DNA of 64,000 nucleotides from Knoellia aerolata DSM 18566 (GTDB taxonomy: Bacteria; Actinomycetota; Actinomycetes; Actinomycetales; Dermatophilaceae). The position numbers and the translations under genes are program-made. Of the stretch, positions 23,156-30,986 are shown piece by piece. The notes under the pieces are model-generated. The model had not been told where the DNA came from. It searched no databases and saw nothing but the letters and a program-made list of their open reading frames with translations. Where the stretch lies: NCBI RefSeq assembly GCF_000768695.1, contig NZ_AVPL01000003.1:1-64000 (forward strand), written 5' to 3'. Each line of letters opens with the position of its first letter. Positions within the stretch are counted from its first letter, which is position 1.

Positions 23156-23378
23156 CGCACTGCGCGCCGCGGCGACGGTCCACGTTCGGCGGGCCCCAGG
23201 AAATGGGCAATTCGCCCAGAGACACGGGCGCGGACCGTGGCTATCGTGGCGTGATCACGGGCTCGGGGGCCTGTGGACAACTCGATGGCGACGAGTGCGG
23301 CTTCTGCTTCCATGAAGGCGGCGGGTGCCCCTGCGAGACGGTGGCGTGCGACGGGGCGCGTCGCACGGAGGAGGTCAC
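23156..23378 (+). promoter_or_regulatory. spacer upstream of the tad cluster
   Basis: About 220 bp without a gene. It contains a short inverted repeat TGGGC-aattc-GCCCA around 23202-23216 and a possible -10 TATCGT at 23242-23247, which together could be the tad promoter and operator. A clear ribosome site ggagga lies at about 23368 before tadA. No conserved -35 is evident. Confidence 0.4.
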
Positions 23379-24608
23379 ATGGACGCGGTCCGGACGGTCG
23401 AGGCCGAGGTTCGTGAGCTGATACGCCGCTCCGGGCTGGACCCGGCCCGGGAGCCGACTGCGGTGCAGCGGCTGGTGCGTGATGCCGTGGCCGACTACGA
23501 CCAGCGCTCGATGCACGGCGGCATGCCCGTCCTCGGTGACGTGGCCGGGGCCGAGAAGTCGGTCTGGGACACGGTCGCCGGCTTCGGTCCGTTGCAGCAG
23601 TACTTCGACGACCCCACCGTCGAGGAGCTGTGGATCAACGAGCCGACCCGTGTGTTCATCGCGCGCGGGGGAGTCGCCGAGCTGACGACGACCCTGCTGA
23701 CCCACGACGAGGTCCGCGACCTGGTCGAACGCATGCTCAAGTCATCCGGTCGGCGGGTGGACCTTTCCAGCCCGTTCGTCGATGCCGTGCTGCCCGACGG
23801 CTCCCGCCTGCACGTCGTCATCCCGGACATCACCAGGGAGCACTGGCACGTCAACGTGCGCAAGTTCATCGTCAAGGCCGACAGTCTCGAGGACCTCGTG
23901 CGGCTCGGGACGCTCACCCGCCAGGCGGCGACGTTCCTCGAGGCCGCCGTCGCGTCGGGGCTCAACGTGCTCGTCGCCGGCGGAACCCAGGCCGGGAAGA
24001 CGACGATGCTCAACTGCCTGGCGGCGGCCATCCCCGCCCGGGAGCGGGTCGTGACCTGCGAGGAGGTCTTCGAGCTGAAGATCCCGCTGCGCGACGTCGC
24101 CTCGATGCAGTGCCGACAGCCGTCGCTCGAAGGGACGGGTGAGGTGCCGCTGCGCCGGCTGGTCAAGGAGGCCCTGCGGATGAGGCCGTCCCGGATCATC
24201 GTCGGTGAGGTCCGCCAGGCGGAGAGTCTCGACCTCCTCATCGCCCTCAACTCGGGCCTACCGGGCATGTGCACGATCCACGCCAACAGCGCCCGTGAGG
24301 CGATCACCAAGATGTGTACGTTGCCGCTGCTCGCGGGTGAGAACGTCGGCAGTCGGTTCGTCGTCCCCACCGTCGCCGGGTCGATCGACATCGTCGTCCA
24401 CGAGGCGCTGGAGCGCGACGGCACCCGACGGGTGCGGGAGATCGCCGCCGTACCCGGTCGGGTGGAGGGCGACGTGGTCGAGATCGCCGACCTGTTCGTC
24501 CACCGTGGTGGTGAGCTCGCGAGGGCGGACGGCTACCCGCCGCACCGCGAACGGTTCGAGCGGGCGGGTTACGACCTGCCGGCGCTGTTGGCCCAGGGAG
24601 CGGCGTGA
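23379..24608 (+). CDS. tadA: Tad pilus / type IV secretion ATPase, CpaF/TadA family
   Basis: Cytoplasmic ATPase of 409 aa that powers pilus assembly. The CpaF-type N-terminal domain includes GFGPLQQYFDDPTVEELWIN; Walker A is VAGGTQAGKTTMLN (about residue 205), Walker B RIIVGEVR (about 270), and CTIHANS is the conserved switch segment. ATG 23379 is preceded by ggaggt; the frame continues upstream to 23325 but the ribosome site decides this start. First gene of the tad cluster, followed with a GTGA overlap by tadB. Confidence 0.92.
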   Translation: MDAVRTVEAEVRELIRRSGLDPAREPTAVQRLVRDAVADYDQRSMHGGMPVLGDVAGAEKSVWDTVAGFGPLQQYFDDPTVEELWINEPTRVFIARGGVAELTTTLLTHDEVRDLVERMLKSSGRRVDLSSPFVDAVLPDGSRLHVVIPDITREHWHVNVRKFIVKADSLEDLVRLGTLTRQAATFLEAAVASGLNVLVAGGTQAGKTTMLNCLAAAIPARERVVTCEEVFELKIPLRDVASMQCRQPSLEGTGEVPLRRLVKEALRMRPSRIIVGEVRQAESLDLLIALNSGLPGMCTIHANSAREAITKMCTLPLLAGENVGSRFVVPTVAGSIDIVVHEALERDGTRRVREIAAVPGRVEGDVVEIADLFVHRGGELARADGYPPHRERFERAGYDLPALLAQGAA

Positions 24609-25474
24609 CCGGCGTGGTCCCGGGCCTCATGTTCGGCACCGGTCTCTTCCTCATCTGGTGGAGCTTCTGGGAGCGCGAGCCACCTCCGCAGCGACCCAGC
24701 CAGCCGCCGAGGCTCGTCCGTCTCCTGCGAGACGACCTGGTGCAGGCCGGATACCCGTCGGTCACACCGCGGGCGCTTCTCGTGGGCTGCCTCACGGCGT
24801 TCCTCCTCGTCTTCCTCTTCGTGTACGCCGTCGTGGGCGTTCCCGCGATCGGCTTCTGCTTCGCCACGATGGCGGCGTGGGCCCCGTACGCGTGGGTCCG
24901 GATGCGCGCCCGTCGGCGGCGAGGGCGGCTGCGTGACCTCTGGCCGGATGCCGTCGACAACATCACGTCGGCGGTTCGGGCCGGGATGTCGTTGCCCGAG
25001 GCGGTGTCGCAGCTCGGTCATCGCGGACCCGAGGAGCTGCGTCCGGCCTTCGCCGCGTTCGCCCAGGACTACCGCATCACCGGGCGGTTCCACGACTGCC
25101 TCGACCGGCTCAAGGAGAGGCTCAGCGACCCCGTCGCGGACCGCCTCGTCGAGTCGCTGCGGATCGCTCGCGAGGTGGGTGGGAGCGACCTCGGCAGGCT
25201 GCTGCGCACCCTGTCGCTGTTCCTGCGGGAGGACTCGCGCACCCGTTCCGAGCTCGAGACCCGTCAGGCGTGGACGGTCAACGCGGCGCGGCTCGCGGTC
25301 GCCGCCCCGTGGATCGTCCTCGCCATGTTGTCGAGCAGACCCGAGTCCGTGCAGGCGTACTCCTCGACCACCGGCGCCCTCGTGCTCCTGTCCGGGGCGG
25401 TCCTCACGGGCATCGCCTACTGGCTCATGGTCCGGATCGGACGGCTCCCCGAGGACGAACGGGTGCTCCGATGA
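24605..25474 (+). CDS. tadB: Tad pilus assembly inner-membrane protein, TadB-like
   Basis: Type II secretion F-domain platform protein of 289 aa. Hydrophobic helices at the N-terminus (GLMFGTGLFLIWWSF) and at about residues 60-95 (LLVGCLTAFLLVFLFVYAVV), then the cytoplasmic F domain (DLWPDAVDNITSAVRAGMSL ... REVGGSDLGRLLRTLSLFLR) and two C-terminal helices. It starts at GTG overlapping the tadA stop by four bases. With TadC it forms the membrane platform acted on by TadA. Confidence 0.88.
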   Translation: MTGVVPGLMFGTGLFLIWWSFWEREPPPQRPSQPPRLVRLLRDDLVQAGYPSVTPRALLVGCLTAFLLVFLFVYAVVGVPAIGFCFATMAAWAPYAWVRMRARRRRGRLRDLWPDAVDNITSAVRAGMSLPEAVSQLGHRGPEELRPAFAAFAQDYRITGRFHDCLDRLKERLSDPVADRLVESLRIAREVGGSDLGRLLRTLSLFLREDSRTRSELETRQAWTVNAARLAVAAPWIVLAMLSSRPESVQAYSSTTGALVLLSGAVLTGIAYWLMVRIGRLPEDERVLR

Positions 25475-26403
25475 CCGACCTCGCGCGGTCGGGCGCCATC
25501 CTCGGCTTCCTCGTCGGCGCAGGTCTCCTGCTGGTGTGGGTCGGTCTGCCCCGCCACCGCCGACCCGGTCTGGCCGACCGGGTCCTGCCCTACCTCGCGG
25601 ACACGCCGCGACCGTCGAGCCTCCTCGCCGGCGATCGCCCCAGCACCGGGATCGTCGCGACCCTGTTGGCGCCCGTCGTCCGGGAGCTGTCCGGCCACGT
25701 CGAACGTCTCATGGGCGGCAGCGCGTCGGTGCGACGCCGGCTGCTGCGTGCCGGCCTGTCGCAGGACGTGGACCGTTTCCGCGCGCAGCAGGTGGTGTGG
25801 GGTGTGAGCGGCGGCCTCGTCCTGCTGGGCGTCGGCACCGTCTCCGCCGTCACCCGAGGGTCCAGCCCCTTCCTCGTCGTGCTCCTCACCGGCATCGGTG
25901 TGATCGCCGGTGTCACCGGTGCCGACTGGTTCCTCACCCACCGGGCCGCGAGGCGTGAGCAGCGCATGCTCGCCGAGTTCCCCACCGTCGCAGAGCTGCT
26001 CGCACTGGCGGTCGGCGCCGGCGAGGGTGCCGTGGGCGCACTCGAGCGCGTCTGCCGTCTCTCTCGCGGTGCCCTGTCCGACGAGCTCCGCCGCTGCCTG
26101 GCCGACGCGCGGGCCGGGGCCAACCTCCCCATGGCCCTCCAGGGACTGGCCGACCGCACCGGGCTGATCAGCCTGACGCGGTTCGTCGACGGGATCGTCA
26201 TCGCCGTCGAGCGTGGCACCCCGCTGGCCGACGTCCTCCGCGCCCAGGCGCAGGACGTCCGGGAGGAAGGTCGCCGCTCGATCATGGAGGCGGGGGGCAG
26301 GAAGGAGATCGCGATGATGGTCCCGGTCGTCTTCCTCGTGCTCCCGGTCACCGTCCTCTTCGCCGTCTACCCGGGCTTCTCGTTCCTCAACTTCACGATG
26401 TGA
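25471..26403 (+). CDS. tadC: Tad pilus assembly inner-membrane protein, TadC-like
   Basis: Second F-domain platform protein, 310 aa. An N-terminal helix (SGAILGFLVGAGLLLVWVGL), a central helix pair (LVLLGVGTV ... FLVVLLTGIGVIAGVTGADW), the cytoplasmic F domain (AEFPTVAELLALAVGAGEGA ... GLADRTGLISLTRFVDGI) and a C-terminal helix (MMVPVVFLVLPVTVLFAVYP) are visible. ATG 25471 overlaps the tadB stop (ATGA). A longer frame to 25270 runs through tadB and is rejected. Confidence 0.88.
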   Translation: MTDLARSGAILGFLVGAGLLLVWVGLPRHRRPGLADRVLPYLADTPRPSSLLAGDRPSTGIVATLLAPVVRELSGHVERLMGGSASVRRRLLRAGLSQDVDRFRAQQVVWGVSGGLVLLGVGTVSAVTRGSSPFLVVLLTGIGVIAGVTGADWFLTHRAARREQRMLAEFPTVAELLALAVGAGEGAVGALERVCRLSRGALSDELRRCLADARAGANLPMALQGLADRTGLISLTRFVDGIVIAVERGTPLADVLRAQAQDVREEGRRSIMEAGGRKEIAMMVPVVFLVLPVTVLFAVYPGFSFLNFTM

Positions 26404-26425
26404 CACCACGGAAAGGGCCACCGCC

Positions 26426-26635
26426 ATGCACCTCCTCCATCGCTCCCTCCTCCGGGCGCAGCTCGCGGCCGCGGGCCTCATCGTCGACGCGGGTCGCCGC
26501 CGGGAGCGCGGCGACGTCCCCGGGTGGGTCCTCATCACGCTCATGACCGCCGGTCTCGTCGCGGTGCTCTGGACAGTGGCCGAGGACCAGCTGCAGGCGA
26601 TGTTCCAGCGCGCCATGAACAGCGTCAGCCGCTGA
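26426..26635 (+). CDS. small pilin-like membrane protein
   Basis: Protein of 69 aa with a basic N-terminal leader ending RRRERGD, one hydrophobic helix GWVLITLMTAGLVAVLWTVA and a short amphipathic tail ending SVSR. Size, position between tadC and tadE, and the charged leader followed by a helix match Flp-type or DUF4244-type pilins of actinobacterial tad clusters. The canonical Glu at position +5 of mature pilins is not evident, so processing is uncertain. A ribosome site (cggaaagg) precedes ATG 26426. Confidence 0.72.
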   Translation: MHLLHRSLLRAQLAAAGLIVDAGRRRERGDVPGWVLITLMTAGLVAVLWTVAEDQLQAMFQRAMNSVSR

Positions 26636-26636
26636 C

Positions 26637-27026
26637 GTGGCCCGGCTCGTCCGCCGGGACGAGCGCGGGTCGGCCGTGGCGGAGTACGTCATGGTCTCGG
26701 GGCTCGTCGTGCTCCTGTTCATGGCGGTGTTCCAGCTCGGGCTCGTCCTGCACGTCCGCAACACCCTCATCTCTTGCGCGAGCGAGGGTGCCCGCCTGGG
26801 GGCCCGGGCCGACGCAGAGCCCGGACTGGGTGCCGCCCGGGCGCGCGAGCTCATCGAGGCGTCGCTGTCCGACGGCTACGCCGACGACGTCACCGTCGGC
26901 ACCGGTGTCGTCGGGGGAGTCCAGGTGGTCGAGGTCCGCGTGCGCTCTCCCTTCCCGGTGGTCGGCCTGCTCGGGCCCGACGGGCAGCTCGACGTCACCG
27001 GCCGTGCGTTCCTGGAGCGCCAGTGA
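26637..27026 (+). CDS. tadE: TadE-like pseudopilin
   Basis: Minor pilin of 129 aa. The leader ERGSAVAEYVMVSGLVVLLF has the prepilin-like Gly followed by a hydrophobic helix with Glu at position 5 (GSAVAE), the TadE signature. The rest is a short beta-rich extracellular domain. It starts with GTG 26637, one base after the stop of the small pilin-like gene. The stop overlaps the next TadE-like gene. Confidence 0.85.
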   Translation: MARLVRRDERGSAVAEYVMVSGLVVLLFMAVFQLGLVLHVRNTLISCASEGARLGARADAEPGLGAARARELIEASLSDGYADDVTVGTGVVGGVQVVEVRVRSPFPVVGLLGPDGQLDVTGRAFLERQ

Positions 27027-27475
27027 CCGTGCGGCGGCAGTGGCTGCGGTCGCGCGGCGAGGAGGGGAGCGCCATCGTCGAGTTCGTCTTCCTCGGCGTC
27101 CTCCTGCTCGTCCCGATGGTCTACCTCGTCATGTCCGTGGGTCGCGTCCAGGCCGGTTCGTATGCCGTGACCACCGCCGCGCGCGAGGCCGGGCGGGCGT
27201 TCGTGACGGCGGAGTCCGGCGAGGACGCCGCCGGTCGTGCCGAGTCCGCAGCGGCGATCGCGTTCGCTGACCAGGGGTTCGCCGGACTGGGGTCGCTGCA
27301 GGTCTCCTGCGGAGCCTCGCCGTGCCTCACCCCGGACGCCCGGGTCGAGACCACGGCCCGGGTCAGGGTGCCGCTGCCCCTCGTCCCCGCCTTCGCCCGG
27401 GACGTCGTGCCCCTGGAGATCCCGCTGTCGGCAAGCCACCTGTCCACGGTCGACCGGTTCCGAGCCGCTTCATGA
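27023..27475 (+). CDS. TadE/TadF-like minor pilin
   Basis: Protein of 150 aa with prepilin-like leader RGEEGSAIVEFVFLGVLLLV, again Gly followed by a helix with Glu at +5. A periplasmic domain follows with two Cys (QVSCGASPCLTP) that may form a disulfide. The GTG at 27023 overlaps the tadE stop (GTGA). Called TadF-like by position and architecture; TadE and TadF are hard to separate by sequence. Confidence 0.82.
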   Translation: MTVRRQWLRSRGEEGSAIVEFVFLGVLLLVPMVYLVMSVGRVQAGSYAVTTAAREAGRAFVTAESGEDAAGRAESAAAIAFADQGFAGLGSLQVSCGASPCLTPDARVETTARVRVPLPLVPAFARDVVPLEIPLSASHLSTVDRFRAAS

Positions 27476-27951
27476 CCGGCGTCCGCGGCGCAGCACGAAA
27501 CCGGTTGTGGGGCAACGGCTCCCGCCTCGACGAGGAGGGGCGCGTTGCACTGCTCGTCCTCGTCTTCTCGATGATCTGCGTCCTCCTCGTCAGTGGGGTC
27601 GTCGCCGTGACGTCGGTCCACCTGTCCCGGATGAAGCTGCTCGACGTGGCCGACGGCGCAGCCCTGGCGGCTGCGAACGCCCTGGACGACACGGCATACC
27701 GAGGCGGTGTCGGTGAGGCGGTCCCGCTGAGCGACGCCACGGTGGCGCAGGCGGCCCGCGACTACGTCGGGAGCCGGCCGATGCCCTCCGGCATGACGCG
27801 GTGGGGGCTCGCGGCGGGCACCGGCACTCCCGACGGCGAGCTCGCCGTCGTGCACATGACGTGCGTCGCCGACGTCCCGCTCGTCGGCTGGCTGCTCGGC
27901 GACGGCGTGACGATCGACGTCGTCTCCCGGGCCCGCTCGAACCTCGAGTGA
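27472..27951 (+). CDS. TadG-like pilus assembly protein
   Basis: Protein of 159 aa with N-terminal hydrophobic helix (VALLVLVFSMICVLLVSGVV) preceded by DEEGR, then ADGAALAAANALDD, the signature of the Rv3654c/TadG-like helicase-secretion neighbourhood family in actinobacteria. It lacks the large C-terminal domain of proteobacterial TadG. Last gene of the cluster (ATGA overlap); immediately after it lies decayed glgP sequence. Confidence 0.78.
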   Translation: MTGVRGAARNRLWGNGSRLDEEGRVALLVLVFSMICVLLVSGVVAVTSVHLSRMKLLDVADGAALAAANALDDTAYRGGVGEAVPLSDATVAQAARDYVGSRPMPSGMTRWGLAAGTGTPDGELAVVHMTCVADVPLVGWLLGDGVTIDVVSRARSNLE

Positions 27952-27959
27952 CCAGGCGA

Positions 27960-28076
27960 GTGCAGGTCGCGCACCACCGCGACCCACCACCGCGGAGACG
28001 ACCTCCACGCCGTCGCCGGCCCCGCACCCGGGGCTGGCCCCAGCCGGCTCGCTCGGCCACGTCGCCCACGCCTGGC
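27960..28076 (+). pseudogene. decayed remnant of the glgP 3' end
   Basis: Two blocks resemble the end of glgP. Block 1 (27960-28013) matches about 22542-22595 with around six differences over 54 bases including one inserted base, which breaks the frame. Block 2 (about 28024-28076) matches 22714-22766 with about eight differences in 53, covering the final codons; the glgP stop TGA is changed to TGG. The ~110 bases between the blocks in glgP are missing here. Comparison was by eye; the co-linear order of both blocks argues against chance. Confidence 0.8.
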
Positions 28077-28100
28077 CGGACCGGGACCGAGACCCCGGCA

Positions 28101-28265
28101 GTGCTGAGGGACGGCCCCTGTCCCGAGTGCGGGCACCGGCTCGGTGTCCACGAGGACGGCCAGGCTCGACGGATCGCGTCGGCCCTGAGCCCCGGTGCCA
28201 CCATCTCGCGGGGACAGCCGCCCGCAGGCAGCGCACTCGCGAAGCTGCTGGACAGGCTCGGGTGA
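28101..28265 (+). CDS. possible small zinc-ribbon protein
   Basis: A 54-codon frame beginning GTG 28101 encodes LRDGPCPECGHRLGVHEDGQ near the start, a Cys-x2-Cys followed by His that could bind a metal ion, and ends in KLLDRLG. No strong ribosome site is seen. It begins 24 bases after the decayed glgP block and ends where a 9-bp tandem repeat begins. It may be a genuine small protein, a fragment of a larger gene, or chance. Confidence 0.35.
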   Translation: MLRDGPCPECGHRLGVHEDGQARRIASALSPGATISRGQPPAGSALAKLLDRLG

Positions 28266-28313
28266 CCCTCGACCCCCTCGACCCCCTCGACCCCCTCGAC
28301 CCCCTCGACCCTC
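28264..28313 (+). repeat. nine-base GACCCCCTC tandem repeat
   Basis: Four perfect units of GACCCCCTC flanked on both sides by the shortened GACCCTC. It lies between the converging small frame and the DksA-like gene. Copy number is likely to vary between isolates. Confidence 0.9.
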
Positions 28314-28333
28314 GGACCTACGCCAGCGCGCGG

Positions 28334-28705
28334 TCAGGAACGGGCGCGACGGGCGACGGCGTGCTGGACGCAGGTGCGTGCCGTCGGTCGTGCCTCGAGC
28401 CGTGGCGCACCGATCGGTTCGTGGCAGACCTCGCACACGCCGTACGTCCCCGACTGAACCCGCGCGATGGCGGCGTCGATCTCCGCCAGGTGCTCGCGGG
28501 CCTGGTCGGTCAGCGCCTGGAGCTGGGAGCGCTCGTAGGCGATCGTCTGCCCCTCGGGGTCGTGCTCGTCGTCGGCGTTGGAGTCGCGTGACGCCGCGAC
28601 GAGGGCGTCCATGTCCTCGGCCATGCGGGCGATCCGGTCCTGCAGGGCGGTTCGCTCCTCGTCGAGGCGCGCCCCGGTGTCGTCCGGGGGAGTCGATGAC
28701 GTCAT
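28334..28705 (-). CDS. DksA/TraR-type zinc finger protein
   Basis: Protein of 123 aa. The first ~75 residues form a predicted coiled coil (ARLDEERTALQDRIARMAED ... REHLAEIDAAIARVQ), followed by the zinc finger YGVCEVCHEPIGAPRLEARP and TCVQHA (three Cys and one His). Members of this group bind the RNA polymerase secondary channel, though actinobacterial versions such as RbpA-unrelated DksA-like proteins are poorly studied. It lies 28 bases from the glgX stop, in the same direction. Confidence 0.85.
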   Translation of the reverse strand: MTSSTPPDDTGARLDEERTALQDRIARMAEDMDALVAASRDSNADDEHDPEGQTIAYERSQLQALTDQAREHLAEIDAAIARVQSGTYGVCEVCHEPIGAPRLEARPTARTCVQHAVARRARS

Positions 28706-28733
28706 GGCCCAGTCAAGCAGAGATCGCGCGGAC

Positions 28734-30899
28734 TCAGGTCGCGTCGGTCACGGCATACGTGCGCAGGCTGAGAGGGGCCATGGTGACGACCTCCCCGGCA
28801 CCGATGGTCCCACCGTGCTGCGGTCGCTCCCACACGCTGTCCCAGAGCAGCCGGTAGGCGGACAGGCCGGGCGCCGTGGGGAGGCGCACCTGCCGTTCGT
28901 ACAGGTCGCCGTGGAGCACGACGAGCACGGACTCGTGCCCGAGCCAGGCGCCGTTGACGAGCATCTGGAGCGTGCGGTTCTCGGGCGAGGACCAGTCGTG
29001 CATCGGGTGCCCGTTGGCGCCGAACCAGGCCAGGTCGATCGAACCGTCCTCGTGGACCTCGCGTCCCTCTGCCCAGGTGCGTTGGCGCAGGGCGGGGTGC
29101 TCGCGCCGGATCCCGATGAGGTGCCTCGTCGTCGCGAGCAGGTCCTCCTGCCACGGCTCGAGGTCCCAGTCGAACCACGTCGTCTCGTTGTTCTGGTTGT
29201 AGGGGTTGTTGTTGCCGCCCTGGCTGCGGCCGAGCTCGTCACCGGCGTTGATCATCGGGATGCCGGACGAGAGGAGCAGCGTGCCGAGGAGGTTGCGCAT
29301 GGAGCGTCGCCGCAGCGCCAGCACCCGCTCGTCGTCGGTCGGTCCCTCGACCCCGTGGTTCCACGAGCGGTTCCCGTCCGAGCCGTCGCGGTTGTCCTCG
29401 CCGTTGCGCTCGTTGTGCTTCGAGTCGTATGCCGTGAGGTCCGCGAGCGTGAACCCGTCGTGCGCGGCCACGAAGTTCACCGACGCCGTCGGGCCCCGGT
29501 CCCGCGTGCCGAACAGGTCGCGCGAGCCGGCGAGCCGGGTGGCGAGGTCCTGCACGCCGTGCGAGACCTGCCCCGGCGTCGACGGCCGGTGGTCGCCGAG
29601 CCAGAAGTCGCGCACGGAGTCGCGGAACCGGTCGTTCCACTCCGAGAACGGTGGCGGGAACTGGCCGGTGCGCCAGCCGTGCAGGCCGACGTCCCACGGC
29701 TCGACGATGAGCTTGGTGCGCGAGAGGAGGGGGTCGGTGCGCAGCCCGACGAGGAACGGGTGGTCGGGGTCGAACTCGTCGGTGCGCCCGCGCCCGAGGG
29801 CGACCGCGAGGTCGAACCGGAAGCCGTCGACGTGGCACTCCTGGACCCAGTAGCGCAGCGAGTCCAGGGCGAGCCGAACCATCACCGGGTGGCGCAGGTC
29901 GAGCGTGTTGCCCGTACCCGTGACGTCGATGTCGCGCCCGCGCTCGTCGAGGCGGTAGTAGGCACGGTTGTCCAGGCCCCGGAACGACAGGGTGGGGCCG
30001 GTGACGTCCTGCTCGGCGGTGTGGTTGTAGACGACGTCGAGGATGACCTCGAGGCCGGCGGCGTGGAGCAGCTTGACCATGCCCTTGAACTCGTCGACGG
30101 CGCCCTGCGGGTCGTCGGCGGCGGCGTAGCCGGCGTGCGGGGCGAAGAAGCCGAGCGTGTTGTAGCCCCAGTGGTTGGTCAGGCCCCTCTGCACCAAGGA
30201 CGGCTCCGAGGTGAACGAGTGCACGGGGAGCAGCTCGACGGCGGTGACGCCGAGCCCGGTGAGGTGGGCGAGGGTCGCGGGGTGGGCCATGCCGGCATAC
30301 GTCCCGCGCAGCTCCTCCGGCACAGCAGGGAGTTGCTGGGTGAGGTTGCGGACATGGGTCTCGTAGATCACGGACTCGCTGCGCGTCACGGCCGGGGGGG
30401 CGTCGTCGCCCCAGTCGAAGGAGTCGTCGATGACGACCGATCGCGGCATGTCGGCGGCGGAGTCGGAGTCGGACGGCGCGGAGCCGTCACCACGCCAGCC
30501 GTGCTCGTCCACGACGTGGCCGTAGACGCTGGGTCCCCATCGGACCTCGCCCTCGATGGCCTTGGCGTAGGGGTCCATGAGCAGCTGCGCGGGGTTGTGC
30601 CGCAGGCCCCGCTCGGGGTCCCAGGCGCCGCCGACGCGGAACCCGTAGCGCTGGCCGACGCCCACGTCGGGCACGAACCCGAACCACCACCCGAAGGCGT
30701 GGTCGAGCAGGGGCACGCGACGCTCGGTCGTCCCGGCGTCGTCGCCCTCGTCGAACAGGCAGAGCTCGACCGAGCCGGCGTGGCCGGCATAGACGCAGAC
30801 CTCGATCCCGCCGTCGAGGACGGTGACGCCGGGCGGGGGCGGAAGGTCCGGCGCGACCCGCAGGGAGGGCGCGGTGGTGGCGGACGTCGACGGCGGCAT
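28734..30899 (-). CDS. glgX: glycogen debranching enzyme
   Basis: Hydrolyses alpha-1,6 branches of phosphorylase-limit glycogen (GH13_11). 721 aa, typical length. N-terminal CBM48-like domain (about 20-130), then the barrel with nucleophile VDGFRFDLAVALGRG, general acid TKLIVEPWDVGL and FVAAHDGFTLADLTAY. TAGGCT lies six bases upstream of the ATG (AGCCTA 30906-30911 on the plus strand), a leaderless-type promoter. It is separate from the glgE operon but works with GlgP in glycogen breakdown. Confidence 0.95.
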   Translation of the reverse strand: MPPSTSATTAPSLRVAPDLPPPPGVTVLDGGIEVCVYAGHAGSVELCLFDEGDDAGTTERRVPLLDHAFGWWFGFVPDVGVGQRYGFRVGGAWDPERGLRHNPAQLLMDPYAKAIEGEVRWGPSVYGHVVDEHGWRGDGSAPSDSDSAADMPRSVVIDDSFDWGDDAPPAVTRSESVIYETHVRNLTQQLPAVPEELRGTYAGMAHPATLAHLTGLGVTAVELLPVHSFTSEPSLVQRGLTNHWGYNTLGFFAPHAGYAAADDPQGAVDEFKGMVKLLHAAGLEVILDVVYNHTAEQDVTGPTLSFRGLDNRAYYRLDERGRDIDVTGTGNTLDLRHPVMVRLALDSLRYWVQECHVDGFRFDLAVALGRGRTDEFDPDHPFLVGLRTDPLLSRTKLIVEPWDVGLHGWRTGQFPPPFSEWNDRFRDSVRDFWLGDHRPSTPGQVSHGVQDLATRLAGSRDLFGTRDRGPTASVNFVAAHDGFTLADLTAYDSKHNERNGEDNRDGSDGNRSWNHGVEGPTDDERVLALRRRSMRNLLGTLLLSSGIPMINAGDELGRSQGGNNNPYNQNNETTWFDWDLEPWQEDLLATTRHLIGIRREHPALRQRTWAEGREVHEDGSIDLAWFGANGHPMHDWSSPENRTLQMLVNGAWLGHESVLVVLHGDLYERQVRLPTAPGLSAYRLLWDSVWERPQHGGTIGAGEVVTMAPLSLRTYAVTDAT

Positions 30900-30986
30900 G
30901 GGCGCAGCCTATTGACGCGTGCGCGCTGGTGCGCACGGTGACCGGCTCCCGCGCGCGTCGGATCGCTCGCATGACAAGGTGGTGGC
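30900..30986. promoter_or_regulatory. divergent glgX/YbjN-like promoter region
   Basis: Eighty-seven bases between divergent genes. Leaderless-type -10 sequences are TAGGCT for glgX (minus strand, 30911-30906) and CAAGGT (30975-30980) six bases before the YbjN-like ATG. A small inverted repeat TGCGC-gctggt-GCGCA is present at about 30921-30936. Confidence 0.5.

Noticed and set aside
23007-23254. Short plus-strand frames within the duplicated palindromes
   Set aside because: They translate the repeats (for example RIPVGKTRLIAHSG) and have no ribosome site; considered non-coding.
22765-23378. Possible tRNA or other structured RNA downstream of glgP
   Set aside because: No cloverleaf, no anticodon stem or CCA; the structure is fully explained by palindromes and duplication.
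28578-30941. Plus-strand open frame opposite glgX
   Set aside because: Shadow of glgX, repetitive Val/Glu/Arg-rich translation.
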